A DNA stretch of 64,000 nt from Affinundibacterium flavidum (GCF_014284175.1 NZ_JACOGA010000010.1:62001-126000), one strand, 5' to 3'. Shown: positions 1 to 9,321, counted from the first letter of the stretch. Numbers and translations: made by a program. Notes: generated from the sequence alone by a model not told the origin.

Positions 1-87
1 TTTTGTTACTTTGTCCGCGGCATAGGCGCCTTGAGCAAATGTTAAGGCCAGAAGTGAGGCTAAGATGTTGCGTGCTGGATGCTGCAT
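1..87 (-). CDS. Secreted or periplasmic protein, N-terminal fragment
   Basis: Only the first 29 codons are inside the window; the gene reads leftward off the edge. They encode a classic Sec signal peptide: a short basic start (MQHPARN), a hydrophobic core and an AYA-A cleavage site near residue 23. A GGGAG ribosome binding site lies just upstream of the ATG at 85-87. The mature protein is not visible, so its function cannot be named; export across the inner membrane is all that can be inferred. Confidence 0.6.
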   Translation of the reverse strand, partial: MQHPARNILASLLALTFAQGAYAADKVTK

Positions 88-481
88 TGTTTTGTCTCCC
101 TAAGAATAGTTATGTTGCTTTCTGATGCGCTTCCGCAGGCTCTTTGTGGCCTTGTATTTCGGATAACGCTTAAGAAGTATAGTTGCATTTTTTGTCTGAA
201 AATAGACGTCAAAAGTCGCTATAAACAACACTCGATAATACAAATTGACGAAACTTTTGTTCAATATGATGAAATTAATTTTTCAAAAGAAATGTTTGGA
301 GGAGATTTCATTTTGATATTTTGATCTGAAAGGAGTTCTGATGTTTGACCGATGGAGTTGAACACTTTGAGGTCTATATCGAAAAGTGTGGAGGCGAGAG
401 GTGGGAAATGCTTGGCAGAGTTGAATAAGAGAATATGCATCTTCTCTTATTCATTCTTGAAATCTTTTTCGGAAATTTTAA
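88..481. other. AT-rich intergenic region, no gene seen
   Basis: This 394-base stretch separates the leftmost minus-strand gene from the stop of the methyltransferase gene. The open frames here have no recognisable protein character. An AAGGAG followed by ATG at 341 opens only a six-codon frame (MFDRWS), which I take as chance. No convincing hairpin terminator or promoter pair was found, though the promoter of the left-edge gene must lie here or upstream of it. Confidence 0.5.
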
Positions 482-1231
482 CTATGCCAGAAATAGAAAA
501 ACAGTCGGTTTTTTGTGAAAATCTGGCCCGGCATTGGATAAGATTTTTTTCTTCCATTCCGCCGCTGTTTTGGTCTGTATCGACTCAGTCTCTAACGTGA
601 GGTCGGTCGCAACGCAGATTAGTGTGTGCGGAGTGCATGTGCTAGCGAGAGCTTCAAGCATGGCAGTATTGCGGTAGGGTGTTTCTATCAAGAGTTGCGT
701 TTGTTTTTCTTTGCGAGATCGGTCTTCCAGTTCTTTCACGCGTTTGGCGCGCGCAGCGGCATCGGTCGGTAAATAGCCGTGAAAAGCAAAACTTTGCCCA
801 TTTAATCCGCTGCCCATTAATGCGAGTAGTAAAGACGAAGGGCCAACCAAAGGGCGTACCTTAATATGGTGCTGATGCGCCAGGCGTACCAAATTAGCAC
901 CAGGATCCGCCACTGCAGGTACCCCCGCTTCTGAAATCAATCCAACATCGTTTCCATCAAGTAGTGGTTGAAGCAAAGCCTGAAGAGCGTCATTCGGCGT
1001 ATTGACGTTTAATTCTGCAATCTGCAATTCTTGCATAGGTTTTGCAAGAGGATGATATTGACCGAGTAGTTTTAAGTATGCACGAGTGGTCTTCGCATTT
1101 TCAGCAACAAAGTGATGCAATTGGGCGCTCATCGCTTGTACGGTCTCTGGGATAATATGTGTCAATACATTTGTTTGTGTCGTATCTGATTGTCCCAAAG
1201 TGTTTGGAATTAGATAGAGAGTTCCGCTCAT
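482..1231 (-). CDS. SAM-dependent methyltransferase, tetrapyrrole methylase (RsmI-like) family, short form
   Basis: This 249-residue protein belongs to the tetrapyrrole methylase superfamily that includes RsmI, the 16S rRNA C1402 ribose 2'-O-methyltransferase. The fold signatures are visible: an N-terminal strand leading to IPNTLG, the segment GLISEAGVPAVADPGA (about residues 97-112), and the glycine-rich LVGPSSLLLALMGSGLNG (about 128-145). It is shorter than full RsmI (about 280-290 residues) and lacks the usual C-terminal extension. The N terminus has IPNTLG where RsmI proteins usually have a TPIGN-type motif, so this is probably the short paralogue often found beside maf in Burkholderiales rather than RsmI itself. 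Its substrate is unknown; an RNA or nucleotide target is inference. It lies 54 bases downstream of maf in the same direction. Confidence 0.8.
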   Translation of the reverse strand: MSGTLYLIPNTLGQSDTTQTNVLTHIIPETVQAMSAQLHHFVAENAKTTRAYLKLLGQYHPLAKPMQELQIAELNVNTPNDALQALLQPLLDGNDVGLISEAGVPAVADPGANLVRLAHQHHIKVRPLVGPSSLLLALMGSGLNGQSFAFHGYLPTDAAARAKRVKELEDRSRKEKQTQLLIETPYRNTAMLEALASTCTPHTLICVATDLTLETESIQTKTAAEWKKKILSNAGPDFHKKPTVFLFLA

Positions 1232-1285
1232 AAAAATATCCTGAATTTTGATTTGTTTTAGTTGGAATTTGAAATTGCACTGAAT

Positions 1286-1906
1286 CTAGGCAAAAAATTT
1301 GACACCGAGATTGCGAAGCATGGTGGTCAAGGCAATCAGAGGCAAGCCCGTGAGTGCAGTTGGATCATCATTTTCTATTGATTCCAGGAGCGCAATTCCC
1401 AAGCCTTCATTTTTTGCACTGCCGGCGCAATCATAGGGTTTTTCTATGTGCAGGTAAGCATCGAGTTCTATGTCACTGAGGTCGCGAAAGCGCACAATGG
1501 TTTGGCAGTTTTGCAATTGCGTAGCGTAATTTTGGGTCTGTGGCAGCTTACTGATCACACACAGAGCGGTATGAAAAATGACGGTCTTTCCGCGCATGGC
1601 TTGCAGTTGTTGTAAAGCGCGGACGTGATTGCCCGGCTTTCCTATTTGCATTCCCTCTAAAGTGGCAACTTGATCTGAACCAATGATGATCGCTTCGGGA
1701 TATTGCAAGGCGATTTCTTCCGCTTTCTCCTGTGCTAGTCGCATTGCTGTTTGGTCGGGACTTTCCATAGCCTTTGGGTTTTCATCGATTTCGGGGCTGA
1801 TAGTAATGAATGGCAAGCAAAGGCGAGCTAGTAGCTCTTTGCGGTAGGCGGAGCTTGAAGCAAGTATGATCTGTTGATGAGGATTATTTGCTAAATTTTT
1901 AAGCAT
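1286..1906 (-). CDS. Maf-like nucleoside triphosphate pyrophosphatase
   Basis: Maf family enzymes hydrolyse non-canonical or modified nucleoside triphosphates to monophosphates in the cytoplasm. The N-terminal ILASSSAYRKELLARL signature, the ISPEIDE segment and the central IIIGSDQVATLEG motif holding the catalytic Asp are all present. I chose the ATG at 1904-1906 (206 residues) because AGAAG sits just upstream; an in-frame TTG at 1934-1936 would add ten residues but has no good binding site. The family splits into dTTP/UTP (YhdE) and m7GTP (YceF) branches. Proximity to yceD and rpmF suggests the YceF branch, but this is not proven. It is divergent from yceD. Confidence 0.9.
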   Translation of the reverse strand: MLKNLANNPHQQIILASSSAYRKELLARLCLPFITISPEIDENPKAMESPDQTAMRLAQEKAEEIALQYPEAIIIGSDQVATLEGMQIGKPGNHVRALQQLQAMRGKTVIFHTALCVISKLPQTQNYATQLQNCQTIVRFRDLSDIELDAYLHIEKPYDCAGSAKNEGLGIALLESIENDDPTALTGLPLIALTTMLRNLGVKFFA

Positions 1907-1995
1907 TGAGAACTTCTTTTGGTATGAAACAATCAATTTTTTACGAAACTTGAAGGAGATTTTTACTTTCCTCTGTGCCTAAATGCGCTAAGGCT

Positions 1996-2025
1996 TTGAC
2001 TATTAAGGTGCAATCCTGTTATTAT
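1996..2025 (+). promoter_or_regulatory. Sigma-70 promoter for yceD-rpmF
   Basis: TTGACT at 1996-2001 and TATTAT at 2020-2025 are separated by 18 bases, a good match to the housekeeping consensus. Transcription would start near 2032, about 20 bases before the ATG at 2053. This argues against the upstream in-frame GTG at 1975 as the yceD start. Confidence 0.65.
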
Positions 2026-2052
2026 CGCAGGTTTTCTGGGTCTAGAAATCCT

Positions 2053-2586
2053 ATGCAAGCATTTGTCATCGACGCTTTTACGTTTTGTCAGCACCGTGAA
2101 CAACGTGAAGGTAGTACAAAAGTTGCCGATTTTCCTCGCTTAGCCGTGGAATGCGCGAATGGTGATGGTGTATTGAACTGGTCTTTGCAAGGCAGTATGA
2201 ATCAATTAGGTTTTCCTCAATTGACACTGATTGTAGATGGACAATTTCAATTGATGTGCCAGCGTTGCTTAACGCCGTATAATTTCGCAATAGATTCACA
2301 ATCAGAATTAATTCTCGCCAAAAACGATGATCATGCCGATGAAATTGAAGGCATGCTTGAAGATGACGAGATTGATGTAGTAGTAGGCAGCAAGACATTC
2401 AATGTCATGGAATTGATAGAGGATGAGGCGTTGCTGGCAATACCCCAATCGCCCAAACATGCAGTATGCCCTGATGTAGTTGGTTCATTCAATCAATCAG
2501 AGGCAGCGAACGATGTAAATGCGTTAGATACAGCGAGCACAAGTACCAAAGTGTCTCCATTCGCTGTGCTGAAGAAGTTGCAATGA
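2053..2586 (+). CDS. yceD: YceD family protein (DUF177), 23S rRNA accumulation protein
   Basis: YceD proteins are small, acidic and found directly upstream of rpmF in most bacteria; in E. coli and plants they are linked to accumulation of 23S rRNA. This protein has the family's CxxC pair in the segment LMCQRCLTPYNF, an acidic middle, and 177 residues from the ATG at 2053, the usual family length. The promoter at 1996-2025 would exclude the GTG at 1975. Binding-site strength at the chosen ATG is weak. Gene order yceD-rpmF-plsX-fabH is the standard proteobacterial arrangement and is the main support for the name. Confidence 0.85.
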   Translation: MQAFVIDAFTFCQHREQREGSTKVADFPRLAVECANGDGVLNWSLQGSMNQLGFPQLTLIVDGQFQLMCQRCLTPYNFAIDSQSELILAKNDDHADEIEGMLEDDEIDVVVGSKTFNVMELIEDEALLAIPQSPKHAVCPDVVGSFNQSEAANDVNALDTASTSTKVSPFAVLKKLQ

Positions 2587-2674
2587 GAAGTCTGTGGGCG
2601 TACCTAGTGGCATTATTCTGAAAAAAACACTCAGGTCGAAGTATTGTTAGGGATTCTTGAGCGGCAAGAAAGAT

Positions 2675-2702
2675 TTGATTGTCGATTCAAGTGTGTTAAA
2701 TT
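2675..2702 (+). promoter_or_regulatory. Candidate promoter for rpmF
   Basis: TTGATT (2675-2680) and TAAATT (2697-2702) are 16 bases apart, 33 bases upstream of rpmF. It would let L32 be made independently of yceD. The spacing is slightly short, so confidence is moderate. Confidence 0.45.
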
Positions 2703-2735
2703 TTAGAAACATTTTTTGAAGTATTAGGAGTTATC

Positions 2736-2918
2736 ATGGCCGTTCAGCAAAACAAAAAATCACCATCCAAACGTGGTATGCACCGTTCACACGATTTCTT
2801 GACTGCACCACAGTTAGGTATCGAGCCAACAACTGGTGAAACACATCTGCGTCACCACATCAGCCCAAATGGCTTTTACCGTGGTCGTAAAGTATTGAAA
2901 ACTAAGAACGACGAGTAA
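2736..2918 (+). CDS. rpmF: 50S ribosomal protein L32
   Basis: This is a 60-residue basic ribosomal protein that begins [20 protein letters not shown], the canonical L32 N terminus. It has the usual length for the family in beta-proteobacteria and belongs to the large subunit near the peptidyl transferase region. A strong AGGAG precedes the ATG. A hairpin terminator follows directly, so at least part of the yceD-rpmF transcript ends before plsX. Confidence 0.97.
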   Translation: MAVQQNKKSPSKRGMHRSHDFLTAPQLGIEPTTGETHLRHHISPNGFYRGRKVLKTKNDE

Positions 2919-2933
2919 TTTGTTCTTGGTGAT

Positions 2934-2976
2934 AAAGCGGCGTTGCGAGTCTCGTACTTGACGCCGCTTTTTTTTA
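2934..2976 (+). terminator. Rho-independent terminator after rpmF
   Basis: A ten-base stem AAAGCGGCGT / ACGCCGCTTT (2934-2943 and 2961-2970) is followed by a run of T. The loop contains a smaller CGAG/CTCG pairing. It lies 16 bases past the rpmF stop. Confidence 0.85.
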
Positions 2977-3115
2977 TTCTGAAAAATGTTCAAAAGCGTC
3001 TTTTGTTTTTGTTCATTGACTTTTTCATTTTTCACCATCGAACTTAAAACGGATGATTCTTTGCGTCATTCTTGTTAAGATAGTTCTCTTGGGGTGAAAA
3101 AATAGTAACAAATAC

Positions 3116-4183
3116 ATGACAATAAAAATTTCAATTGATTGTATGGGTGGCGATTTTGGCCCTTCAGTCACTGTAGCTGCAGCAGTTTCATTTGCGACGC
3201 GCGAACCGGATGTTGAGTTTCTTTTGGTAGGTCAAGAGGCAATTTTGCAGTCCGAACTAAAAAAGCTAGGCGCGCAAAATCATCCACGATTATCCATCGT
3301 GCATGCGAGTGAAATGGTCGAGATGGATGATCCCATCGAAGTTGCATTGCGCAGAAAAAAGGATTCTTCTATGCGTGTCGCTTTAACGCAAGTTAAAGAT
3401 GGCTTAGCGCAAGCTTGTGTTTCCGCAGGTAATACCGGAGCTTTGATGGCGGTGTCGCGTTACGTGCTGAAAACCATGCCGGGAGTTGATCGTCCCGCAA
3501 TTTGCAGTATTTTGCCAAATCAAAATAAGCAACCAACCTATATGCTCGACTTGGGTGCAAATGTCGATTGTGAGCCTTTGCACTTGCATCAGTTTGCGAT
3601 TATGGGATCGGCTTTAGTCGCAGCACTTGAGAATAAACCACGTCCTACGGTAGGTTTGTTGAATGTGGGTGAAGAGGATATTAAGGGTAATGACGTCGTA
3701 AAACGTACTGCACAATTATTACGTGCAGATCATGAGCGCGGCCTTTTGAATTTCTACGGTAACGTTGAAGGCAATGATATTTTTAAAGGAACGACCGACA
3801 TTGTTGTCTGTGATGGTTTTGTCGGTAACGTGACGTTGAAAGCAGTGGAAGGTTTGGGACGTTTCGTCAAAACGACGATGACGGATGCATTTAAGAGTAA
3901 TCCCTTGAATATGCTAGGTGCATTGATAGGGCGGGGCGCTTTAAAGCAAATCTCCAAAACGATGAATCCATCTAATTACAACGGCGGCAGCTTATTGGGC
4001 TTGCGTGGTGTTGTCATTAAGAGCCACGGTGGTGCAGATAAATATAGTTACGAATGGGCGATTCAACGCGCATTTGATGCAGTAAAAAATGATGTGCTTG
4101 CGCGCATCACAACATCCTTGGCGGAATTAATGCCAGTGCCCGCAGAGGCAAGTACAACTAGTTCCGGTTCGACTGAACAATAA
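3116..4183 (+). CDS. plsX: Phosphate acyltransferase PlsX
   Basis: PlsX makes acyl-phosphate from acyl-ACP for the PlsY step of phosphatidic acid synthesis, acting at the inner face of the membrane. The protein starts [12 protein letters not shown], the family's N-terminal signature, and holds the [10 protein letters not shown] (about residues 101-110) and [13 protein letters not shown] motifs. Its 355 residues match family length. It begins the fatty-acid cluster and is followed after 15 bases by fabH. The C-terminal tail rich in Ser/Thr ([16 protein letters not shown]) is variable in the family. The binding site before the ATG is weak. Confidence 0.97.
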   Translation: MTIKISIDCMGGDFGPSVTVAAAVSFATREPDVEFLLVGQEAILQSELKKLGAQNHPRLSIVHASEMVEMDDPIEVALRRKKDSSMRVALTQVKDGLAQACVSAGNTGALMAVSRYVLKTMPGVDRPAICSILPNQNKQPTYMLDLGANVDCEPLHLHQFAIMGSALVAALENKPRPTVGLLNVGEEDIKGNDVVKRTAQLLRADHERGLLNFYGNVEGNDIFKGTTDIVVCDGFVGNVTLKAVEGLGRFVKTTMTDAFKSNPLNMLGALIGRGALKQISKTMNPSNYNGGSLLGLRGVVIKSHGGADKYSYEWAIQRAFDAVKNDVLARITTSLAELMPVPAEASTTSSGSTEQ

Positions 4184-4198
4184 TACAGATAAAGACGC

Positions 4199-5185
4199 AT
4201 GACTTTCTATAGCAAAATTATAGGCACAGGAAGCTACCTGCCACCGAGAAAAGTAACAAATCACGAATTGGCAGCGCAGTTGGCTGCAAAAGGAATTGAA
4301 ACTTCTGATGAATGGATCGTGTCGCGCAGCGGTATTTCGGCGCGTCATTATGCCGAGTCGAACGTCACCTCCAGTGATATGGCGGTTGAGGCTGCAAAGC
4401 GCGCGCTTGAGGCGGCTAATTTGCAAGCGAATGATATTGACCTGATTATTTTGGCCACCTCGACGCCAGATTTTTTTGGCGGCTTCCCAAGCACGGCTTG
4501 TGTCGTTCAAAACAAATTGGGCATCACTAACGGTGCTGCGGCTGTGGATGTCCAGGCTGTATGTAGTGGATTTATTTATGCGATGGCGATGGCTGATAGC
4601 ATGATCAAATCTGGCTCGCATAAAAAAGCTTTAATCATCGGTTCCGAAGTGTTTTCGCGCATTCTCAATTTTGAAGATCGCACTACCTGTGTGTTGTTCG
4701 GTGATGGTGCCGGTGCGATCATCATGGAACGATCAGAAGAACCGGGTGTATTGGCGACAAAGTTGCACGCCGATGGTAGTCATGGACATATTTTGTGTGT
4801 GCCCGGAAGTGTTAACGCTGGCGTGATTGCTGGTAGTGCTTTCCTGTATATGGATGGTCAGGCAGTTTTTAAATTGGCTGTCAACGTACTGGAAAAAGTC
4901 GCTAACGAAGCATTGGAAATCGCTGGCATGGACGCGAGTCAAATCGACTGGTTGATTCCGCATCAGGCAAATATTCGTATCATGCAAAGTACTGCAAAAA
5001 AATTGAAACTGCCTTTGGAAAAAGTAGTTGTGACTGTGGATCAGCATGGCAATACTTCGGCTGCTTCGATCCCGCTTGCTTTGGATGCGGCAGTGCGTGA
5101 TGGTCGCGTCAAAAAAGGTCAGATTGTGATGTTGGAAGGCGTTGGCGGAGGCTTCACGTGGGGTGCCGCTTTGGTCAAGATGTAA
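4199..5185 (+). CDS. fabH: 3-oxoacyl-ACP synthase III (KAS III)
   Basis: FabH condenses acetyl-CoA with malonyl-ACP to start fatty-acid synthesis. The catalytic triad is visible: Cys122 in VQAVCSGF, His255 in IPHQANIR and Asn285 in QHGNTSAAS. The C terminus [15 protein letters not shown] is diagnostic. The length is 328 residues, as expected. It lies between plsX and fabD in the same orientation; fabH and fabD are 50 bases apart, so the cluster is probably co-transcribed. Confidence 0.98.
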   Translation: MTFYSKIIGTGSYLPPRKVTNHELAAQLAAKGIETSDEWIVSRSGISARHYAESNVTSSDMAVEAAKRALEAANLQANDIDLIILATSTPDFFGGFPSTACVVQNKLGITNGAAAVDVQAVCSGFIYAMAMADSMIKSGSHKKALIIGSEVFSRILNFEDRTTCVLFGDGAGAIIMERSEEPGVLATKLHADGSHGHILCVPGSVNAGVIAGSAFLYMDGQAVFKLAVNVLEKVANEALEIAGMDASQIDWLIPHQANIRIMQSTAKKLKLPLEKVVVTVDQHGNTSAASIPLALDAAVRDGRVKKGQIVMLEGVGGGFTWGAALVKM

Positions 5186-5235
5186 TGCTGATGGCATTGT
5201 TGTTTTCATTTAAAAACACCTAGAGTAAAAATATT

Positions 5236-6174
5236 ATGGCGCAATTTGCATTTGTATTTCCAGGTCAAGGCTCGCAAGCAATTGGCATGTTAAATGGCTT
5301 TGCTGGTAACCCAGTTGTTCAAGAAACGATTGCAGAAGCTTCTGACGCTTTGCAAATGGATTTGGGAAAATTGATTTCCGAAGGTCCGAAAGAAGATTTA
5401 GATTTAACGACAAATACCCAACCCGTGATGTTGACTGCAGCTGTCGCGACATATCGCGCATGGATCGCTGCTGGCGGTAAGCAGCCATCGATTGTTGCAG
5501 GTCATAGCTTGGGTGAATATTCTGCGTTGGTTGCAGCGGGTGTGATTGCCTTTAAAGATGCTGTGCCTTTGGTGCGTTTTCGCGCGCAGGCGATGCAAAG
5601 CGCTGTGCCAGTGGGGCAAGGCGGTATGGCAGCTATTTTGGGTTTGAGTGATGCTGATGTAATCGCTGCATGTGTAGAGGCTGCTGCGGCAACTTCTGAA
5701 GTAGTTGAGGCCGTCAACTTCAATGCGCCAGCTCAAGTGGTCATTGCTGGTAGTAAAGCAGCGGTTGAACGAGCATGTGAATTGGCTAAAGCAAAAGGCG
5801 CTAAACGTGCCTTGCCTTTGCCAGTATCTGCACCATTTCATTCTTCGTTGTTGAAGCCAGCGTCTGACCAATTACGCGAATATTTGGCAAACGTGTCATT
5901 TTCCGCACCCGCGATTGCTTTGATTAATAATGTAGATGTCGCCATTGTTACTGACCCGGCTTTGATAAAAGATGCTTTGGTGCGTCAAGCAGCAAGTCCA
6001 GTTCGCTGGGTTGAGACGGTGAATGCAATTGCTGCATCTGGCATTACTCAGCTAATCGAATGTGGTCCGGGTAAGGTGTTGGCAGGTTTGACTAAGCGCA
6101 TTAATGGCGATTTGCTTGGTGATGCGATTTATGATCAAGAAACACTGGAAAAAGTGTTGGCATCGCTGGGCTGA
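5236..6174 (+). CDS. fabD: Malonyl-CoA:ACP transacylase
   Basis: FabD moves malonyl from CoA to ACP, supplying the extender unit for fatty-acid elongation. The active-site Ser91 is in GHSLGEYSA and the catalytic His202 in SAPFHSSLL; the oxyanion-side GQGSQ motif is at residues 10-14. The length of 312 residues is normal. Start is the ATG at 5236 in the sequence beginning MAQFAFVFPGQGSQ. Confidence 0.98.
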   Translation: MAQFAFVFPGQGSQAIGMLNGFAGNPVVQETIAEASDALQMDLGKLISEGPKEDLDLTTNTQPVMLTAAVATYRAWIAAGGKQPSIVAGHSLGEYSALVAAGVIAFKDAVPLVRFRAQAMQSAVPVGQGGMAAILGLSDADVIAACVEAAAATSEVVEAVNFNAPAQVVIAGSKAAVERACELAKAKGAKRALPLPVSAPFHSSLLKPASDQLREYLANVSFSAPAIALINNVDVAIVTDPALIKDALVRQAASPVRWVETVNAIAASGITQLIECGPGKVLAGLTKRINGDLLGDAIYDQETLEKVLASLG

Positions 6175-6177
6175 AAT

Positions 6178-6296
6178 TAAATTTAGATTAATTTTTAAAA
6201 TAAGTTCAAAACAAGTTAAAATTATTAATTAAGCTAATTAAATAATAAATTATGTCAATTTGATAATTGTGTAAATTGTCAAGATAGTGAGGAAAT
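6178..6296. other. Very AT-rich spacer inside the fab cluster
   Basis: The 119 bases between fabD and fabG are unusually rich in A and T, with repeated TTAAT/AATTA words (for example 6217-6256). No hairpin with a T-run is evident. Such a tract could carry a second promoter for fabG-acpP or a binding site for a nucleoid protein, but I found no clean -35/-10 pair. Confidence 0.4.
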
Positions 6297-7049
6297 ATGA
6301 CGCAACAACTGGTAAATCAGGTGGCATTGGTCACTGGTGCTTCTCGTGGAATTGGTAAAGCAATCGCTATCGCCTTAGCGCAAGCGGGTGCGAAAGTCAT
6401 TGGCACTGCGACTTCTGAGTCTGGTGCGCAAGCCATTACAGCGTATTTGCAAGAAGTGAATCCCGAGGCCGGTAAGGGCGTGGCATTTAATGTCAACGAT
6501 GTAGAGCGTTGTAGTTCTCTGGTTGATGAAATTCAAAAAGAATTCGGTTCTTTGTCTATATTGGTAAACAATGCGGGCATCACCCAGGACCAATTGGCGA
6601 TGCGCATGAAAGAGGATGATTGGGATAGTGTTATCTCTACCAATTTGAATTCTGTTGCACGCTTATCTCGTGCTGTTTTGCGCGGCATGATGAAAGCTAA
6701 GCATGGGCGTATCATTAATATTACTTCCGTGGTCGGTTCTTCCGGTAATCCTGGGCAAATGAATTATGCTGCAGCAAAAGCTGGTGTTGCAGGGATGAGT
6801 CGTGCGTTGGCATTGGAGATTGGTAGTCGTAACATCACGGTCAATTGTATTGCGCCAGGCTTTATTGACACGGACATGACCAAAGCGCTAACAGATGATC
6901 AAAAGAATGCAATTTTGACACAAATTCCTATGGGCAAATTAGGGCAGCCGGAAGATATTGCTGCGGCAACTGTCTTTTTGGCATCGTCAGGTGCCGGATA
7001 TGTCACGGGAACAACAATCCACGTGAATGGTGGCATGTATTTGTGTTAA
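6297..7049 (+). CDS. fabG: 3-oxoacyl-ACP reductase
   Basis: FabG is the NADPH-dependent reductase of the elongation cycle. It is a short-chain dehydrogenase: TGASRGIG cofactor loop (13-20), NNAGIT (91-96), and the catalytic Ser144, Tyr157 and Lys161 in the NYAAAKAG motif. The length of 250 residues is typical. A GAGG binding site lies upstream of the ATG at 6297. Position between fabD and acpP supports the FabG call over other reductases of this superfamily. Confidence 0.97.
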   Translation: MTQQLVNQVALVTGASRGIGKAIAIALAQAGAKVIGTATSESGAQAITAYLQEVNPEAGKGVAFNVNDVERCSSLVDEIQKEFGSLSILVNNAGITQDQLAMRMKEDDWDSVISTNLNSVARLSRAVLRGMMKAKHGRIINITSVVGSSGNPGQMNYAAAKAGVAGMSRALALEIGSRNITVNCIAPGFIDTDMTKALTDDQKNAILTQIPMGKLGQPEDIAAATVFLASSGAGYVTGTTIHVNGGMYLC

Positions 7050-7137
7050 TATGGTTGTTGTAAATTAAGCGAATTTCGCTGAAATTAAGCGGAGTTAAAG
7101 GTGAGGCATCTAAAAATGCTCTTTTCGCGCGCAAACC

Positions 7138-7146
7138 TGCTAAAAT
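7138..7146 (+). promoter_or_regulatory. Extended -10 element before acpP
   Basis: TGCTAAAAT at 7138-7146 is a good extended -10 (TG, one base, TAAAAT) placed 34 bases before the acpP ATG. I see no strong -35, which extended -10 promoters can lack. A dedicated promoter would suit acpP, whose product is needed in large amounts. Confidence 0.45.
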
Positions 7147-7180
7147 GCGCGCACTTTCTGTAACCACTAATGGAGACCAC

Positions 7181-7420
7181 ATGTCTGATATCGAACAACG
7201 CGTTAGAAAAATCGTCGCTGAACAATTAGGCGTCGCTGAAGCTGACATCAAAATTGAATCTTCCTTCGTAGATGATTTGGGCGCAGACTCACTCGACACA
7301 GTTGAGTTGGTCATGGCTTTGGAAGACGAGTTCGAAATGGAAATCCCTGACGAACAAGCAGAAAAAATCACGACTGTTAAACAAGCGATCGACTACGCAA
7401 CTGCGCACGTCAAAGCTTAA
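7181..7420 (+). CDS. acpP: Acyl carrier protein
   Basis: AcpP carries growing acyl chains on a phosphopantetheine arm during fatty acid and lipid A synthesis. The attachment Ser37 sits in the canonical [17 protein letters not shown] motif. The protein is 79 residues and very acidic, as expected. I start at ATG 7181, preceded by GGAG; an upstream in-frame ATG at 7145 lies within the -10 element and adds a non-family peptide. Confidence 0.98.
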   Translation: MSDIEQRVRKIVAEQLGVAEADIKIESSFVDDLGADSLDTVELVMALEDEFEMEIPDEQAEKITTVKQAIDYATAHVKA

Positions 7421-7457
7421 TTCTGTCGGATTGCTTTATTAATTCCAGGAGAGACGC

Positions 7458-8699
7458 TTGAGCCTCACGAGTAAACGTCGAGTTGTAATTACTGGCCTTG
7501 GTTGTGTGTCTCCTGTCGGCAATAATATTGCTGACACATGGGCAGCCATCCTCGCTGGTAAATCTGGTATCGCAACTATTACCAAGTTTGATGCTACGCC
7601 ATTCACGACCCACTTCGCTGGTGAAGTGAAGGGTTTTAATATCGAAGACTATATTCCAGCTAAAGAAGCACGCAATATGGATACTTTTATCCATTTTGGT
7701 ATTGCGGCTGGTGTGCAGGCTTTTCAAGACAGTGGGATCACAGTCACTGAAGAAAATGCAGAGCGTATAGGTGTGATTGTTGGTTCGGGTATTGGTGGCT
7801 TGCCATTGATCGAAGAAACTAAGGAAGTTTTGATTGCGCGTGGACCACGTCGCATTACACCTTTCTTTGTGCCAGCTTCCATTATCAATATGATCTCTGG
7901 TAATTTGTCGATCAAATACGGATTGAAAGGTCCTAATTTGGCGATAGTTACTGCTTGTACGACTGGTTTGCATTGCATCGGTAACGCTGCCCGTATGATT
8001 GAGTACGGTGATGCGGATGTAATGATTGCTGGTGGCGCGGAATCAACGATTTCTCCTTTGGGCTTGGGCGGCTTTGCATCTGCTCGTGCTTTGTCTTCCC
8101 GCAATGATGACCCTGCGACAGCTTCGCGTCCTTGGGATAAAGACCGTGACGGTTTTGTCTTGGGTGAAGGTGCTGGGGTTATGGTGTTAGAAGAATATGA
8201 GCACGCAAAAGCACGAGGCGCTAAGATCTATGCGGAAGTGTTAGGCTTTGGTATGAGCGGCGACGCCTACCATATCACCACGCCGACGGTTGATGGTCCG
8301 CGTCGTAGTATGCTCAATGCATTGAAAAATGCAGGATTAAATACAGATCAGATCAGCTACTTGAATGCGCATGGTACTTCTACGCCTTTAGGTGATAAGA
8401 ATGAAACTGACGCAATTAAGTCGGCGTTCGGTGATCACGCTTACAAGATGACTATCAATTCGACTAAATCGATGACCGGTCATTTGTTGGGTGGGGCCGG
8501 TGGTTTGGAATCTGTACTGTCCGTATTAGCTGTGCACAATCAAGTTTCTCCACCGACGATCAATATCATTAATCAAGATCCAGAATGTGACCTCGATTAT
8601 TGTGCGAATACTGCTCGCGATATGAATATTCAATATGCGATGAAGAATTCGTTTGGTTTTGGCGGTACTAATGGAACATTGATTTTTGCGAAAGCTTAA
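7458..8699 (+). CDS. fabF: 3-oxoacyl-ACP synthase II (KAS II)
   Basis: FabF performs elongating condensations and is important for unsaturated chain length. The Cys-His-His catalytic set is present: Cys167 (TACTTG), His305 (NAHGTSTP) and His342 (MTGHLLGG). At 413 residues it has family length. The start codon is TTG at 7458, supported by AGGAGA six bases upstream and by the family N terminus ([10 protein letters not shown]); no ATG is available near. It ends the fab cluster and is followed by a strong terminator. Confidence 0.97.
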   Translation: MSLTSKRRVVITGLGCVSPVGNNIADTWAAILAGKSGIATITKFDATPFTTHFAGEVKGFNIEDYIPAKEARNMDTFIHFGIAAGVQAFQDSGITVTEENAERIGVIVGSGIGGLPLIEETKEVLIARGPRRITPFFVPASIINMISGNLSIKYGLKGPNLAIVTACTTGLHCIGNAARMIEYGDADVMIAGGAESTISPLGLGGFASARALSSRNDDPATASRPWDKDRDGFVLGEGAGVMVLEEYEHAKARGAKIYAEVLGFGMSGDAYHITTPTVDGPRRSMLNALKNAGLNTDQISYLNAHGTSTPLGDKNETDAIKSAFGDHAYKMTINSTKSMTGHLLGGAGGLESVLSVLAVHNQVSPPTINIINQDPECDLDYCANTARDMNIQYAMKNSFGFGGTNGTLIFAKA

Positions 8700-8741
8700 T
8701 TCAGGAGTTTAAAAATTCTTGGTTTTAAACTGGATCATATT

Positions 8742-8780
8742 AAAAAAACACCACATAATGTATGTGGTGTTTTTTTTTGT
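8742..8780 (+). terminator. Rho-independent terminator after fabF
   Basis: A long AT-rich stem, AAAAAACACCACATA paired with TATGTGGTGTTTTTT around an ATG loop, is followed by a T-rich tract. It closes the fab cluster 43 bases past the fabF stop. Confidence 0.85.
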
Positions 8781-8823
8781 TTTTTGTTTTTTGTTTTTTT
8801 GTTTTCTTATGAATAGGATCTGT

Positions 8824-9321
8824 ATGAACTTGGCTGTGTCAATGTTTGTTAAGTCATCGCAGAGATTAAAGTTGTATTTGTTGGTAGTGTCAGTGCTGGT
8901 CTTCTGCGCATTGTCGTATGTAGCAATGGTGCTGTATGAAGAAGTAGGAATCTATGGCCTATTGGTCATGGCAGCAGGTTTGTTTTTCATTGCGTGCTTG
9001 GTTCGACGTCAGTTGGTTGATACAGTGCCGTATCAGTTAGAAATAGATTCTGATGGGAACATGGCTGTACGTGATATGCGACCAAGCTTGAACGAGCAAA
9101 GTTTTCGCGCAATGTCAGTAAGATCGCCCATAGTAGTGTGGTCTCAATTGATCGTGATGCGCGTTCAAGATGAGACTGGAATGCAGCGTCGACTATTGAT
9201 TTTTCGCGATGCAGTGAGCATCAATGAGTTTCGCCGCTTGAGCGTTGCTTTAACATATTTGTCTCAGAGGCGGCAGCGCTCTTTGATTGATGGGAATCAA
9301 ATGTCTGAAGGGAACTTTTAA
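8824..9321 (+). CDS. Small inner-membrane protein, YgfX-like
   Basis: This 165-residue protein has two hydrophobic segments near the N terminus (about residues 18-38 and 42-60) followed by a soluble domain. The layout, with a C-terminal LLIFRDAVSINEFRRLSVAL segment, resembles YgfX-type proteins, which in some bacteria pair with SdhE and affect cell shape or respiration. The likeness is to the family pattern only and no SdhE gene is nearby. I start at ATG 8824 (AGGA upstream); in-frame codons further left run through the fabF terminator. Its last codons carry the -35 element of the presumed rpoE promoter. Confidence 0.5.
   Translation: MNLAVSMFVKSSQRLKLYLLVVSVLVFCALSYVAMVLYEEVGIYGLLVMAAGLFFIACLVRRQLVDTVPYQLEIDSDGNMAVRDMRPSLNEQSFRAMSVRSPIVVWSQLIVMRVQDETGMQRRLLIFRDAVSINEFRRLSVALTYLSQRRQRSLIDGNQMSEGNF

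Noticed and set aside
352-600. Plus-strand open frame of 82 codons before the methyltransferase stop
   Set aside because: No binding site, no family likeness, and its second half overlaps the end of the real minus-strand gene.
1975-2052. GTG start at 1975 that would lengthen YceD by 26 residues
   Set aside because: A good sigma-70 promoter (1996-2025) lies inside this extension, and the added residues are not family-like.
4127-4621. Minus-strand open frame of 164 codons across the plsX-fabH junction
   Set aside because: It lies opposite clear plsX and fabH coding sequence and has no recognisable protein character.
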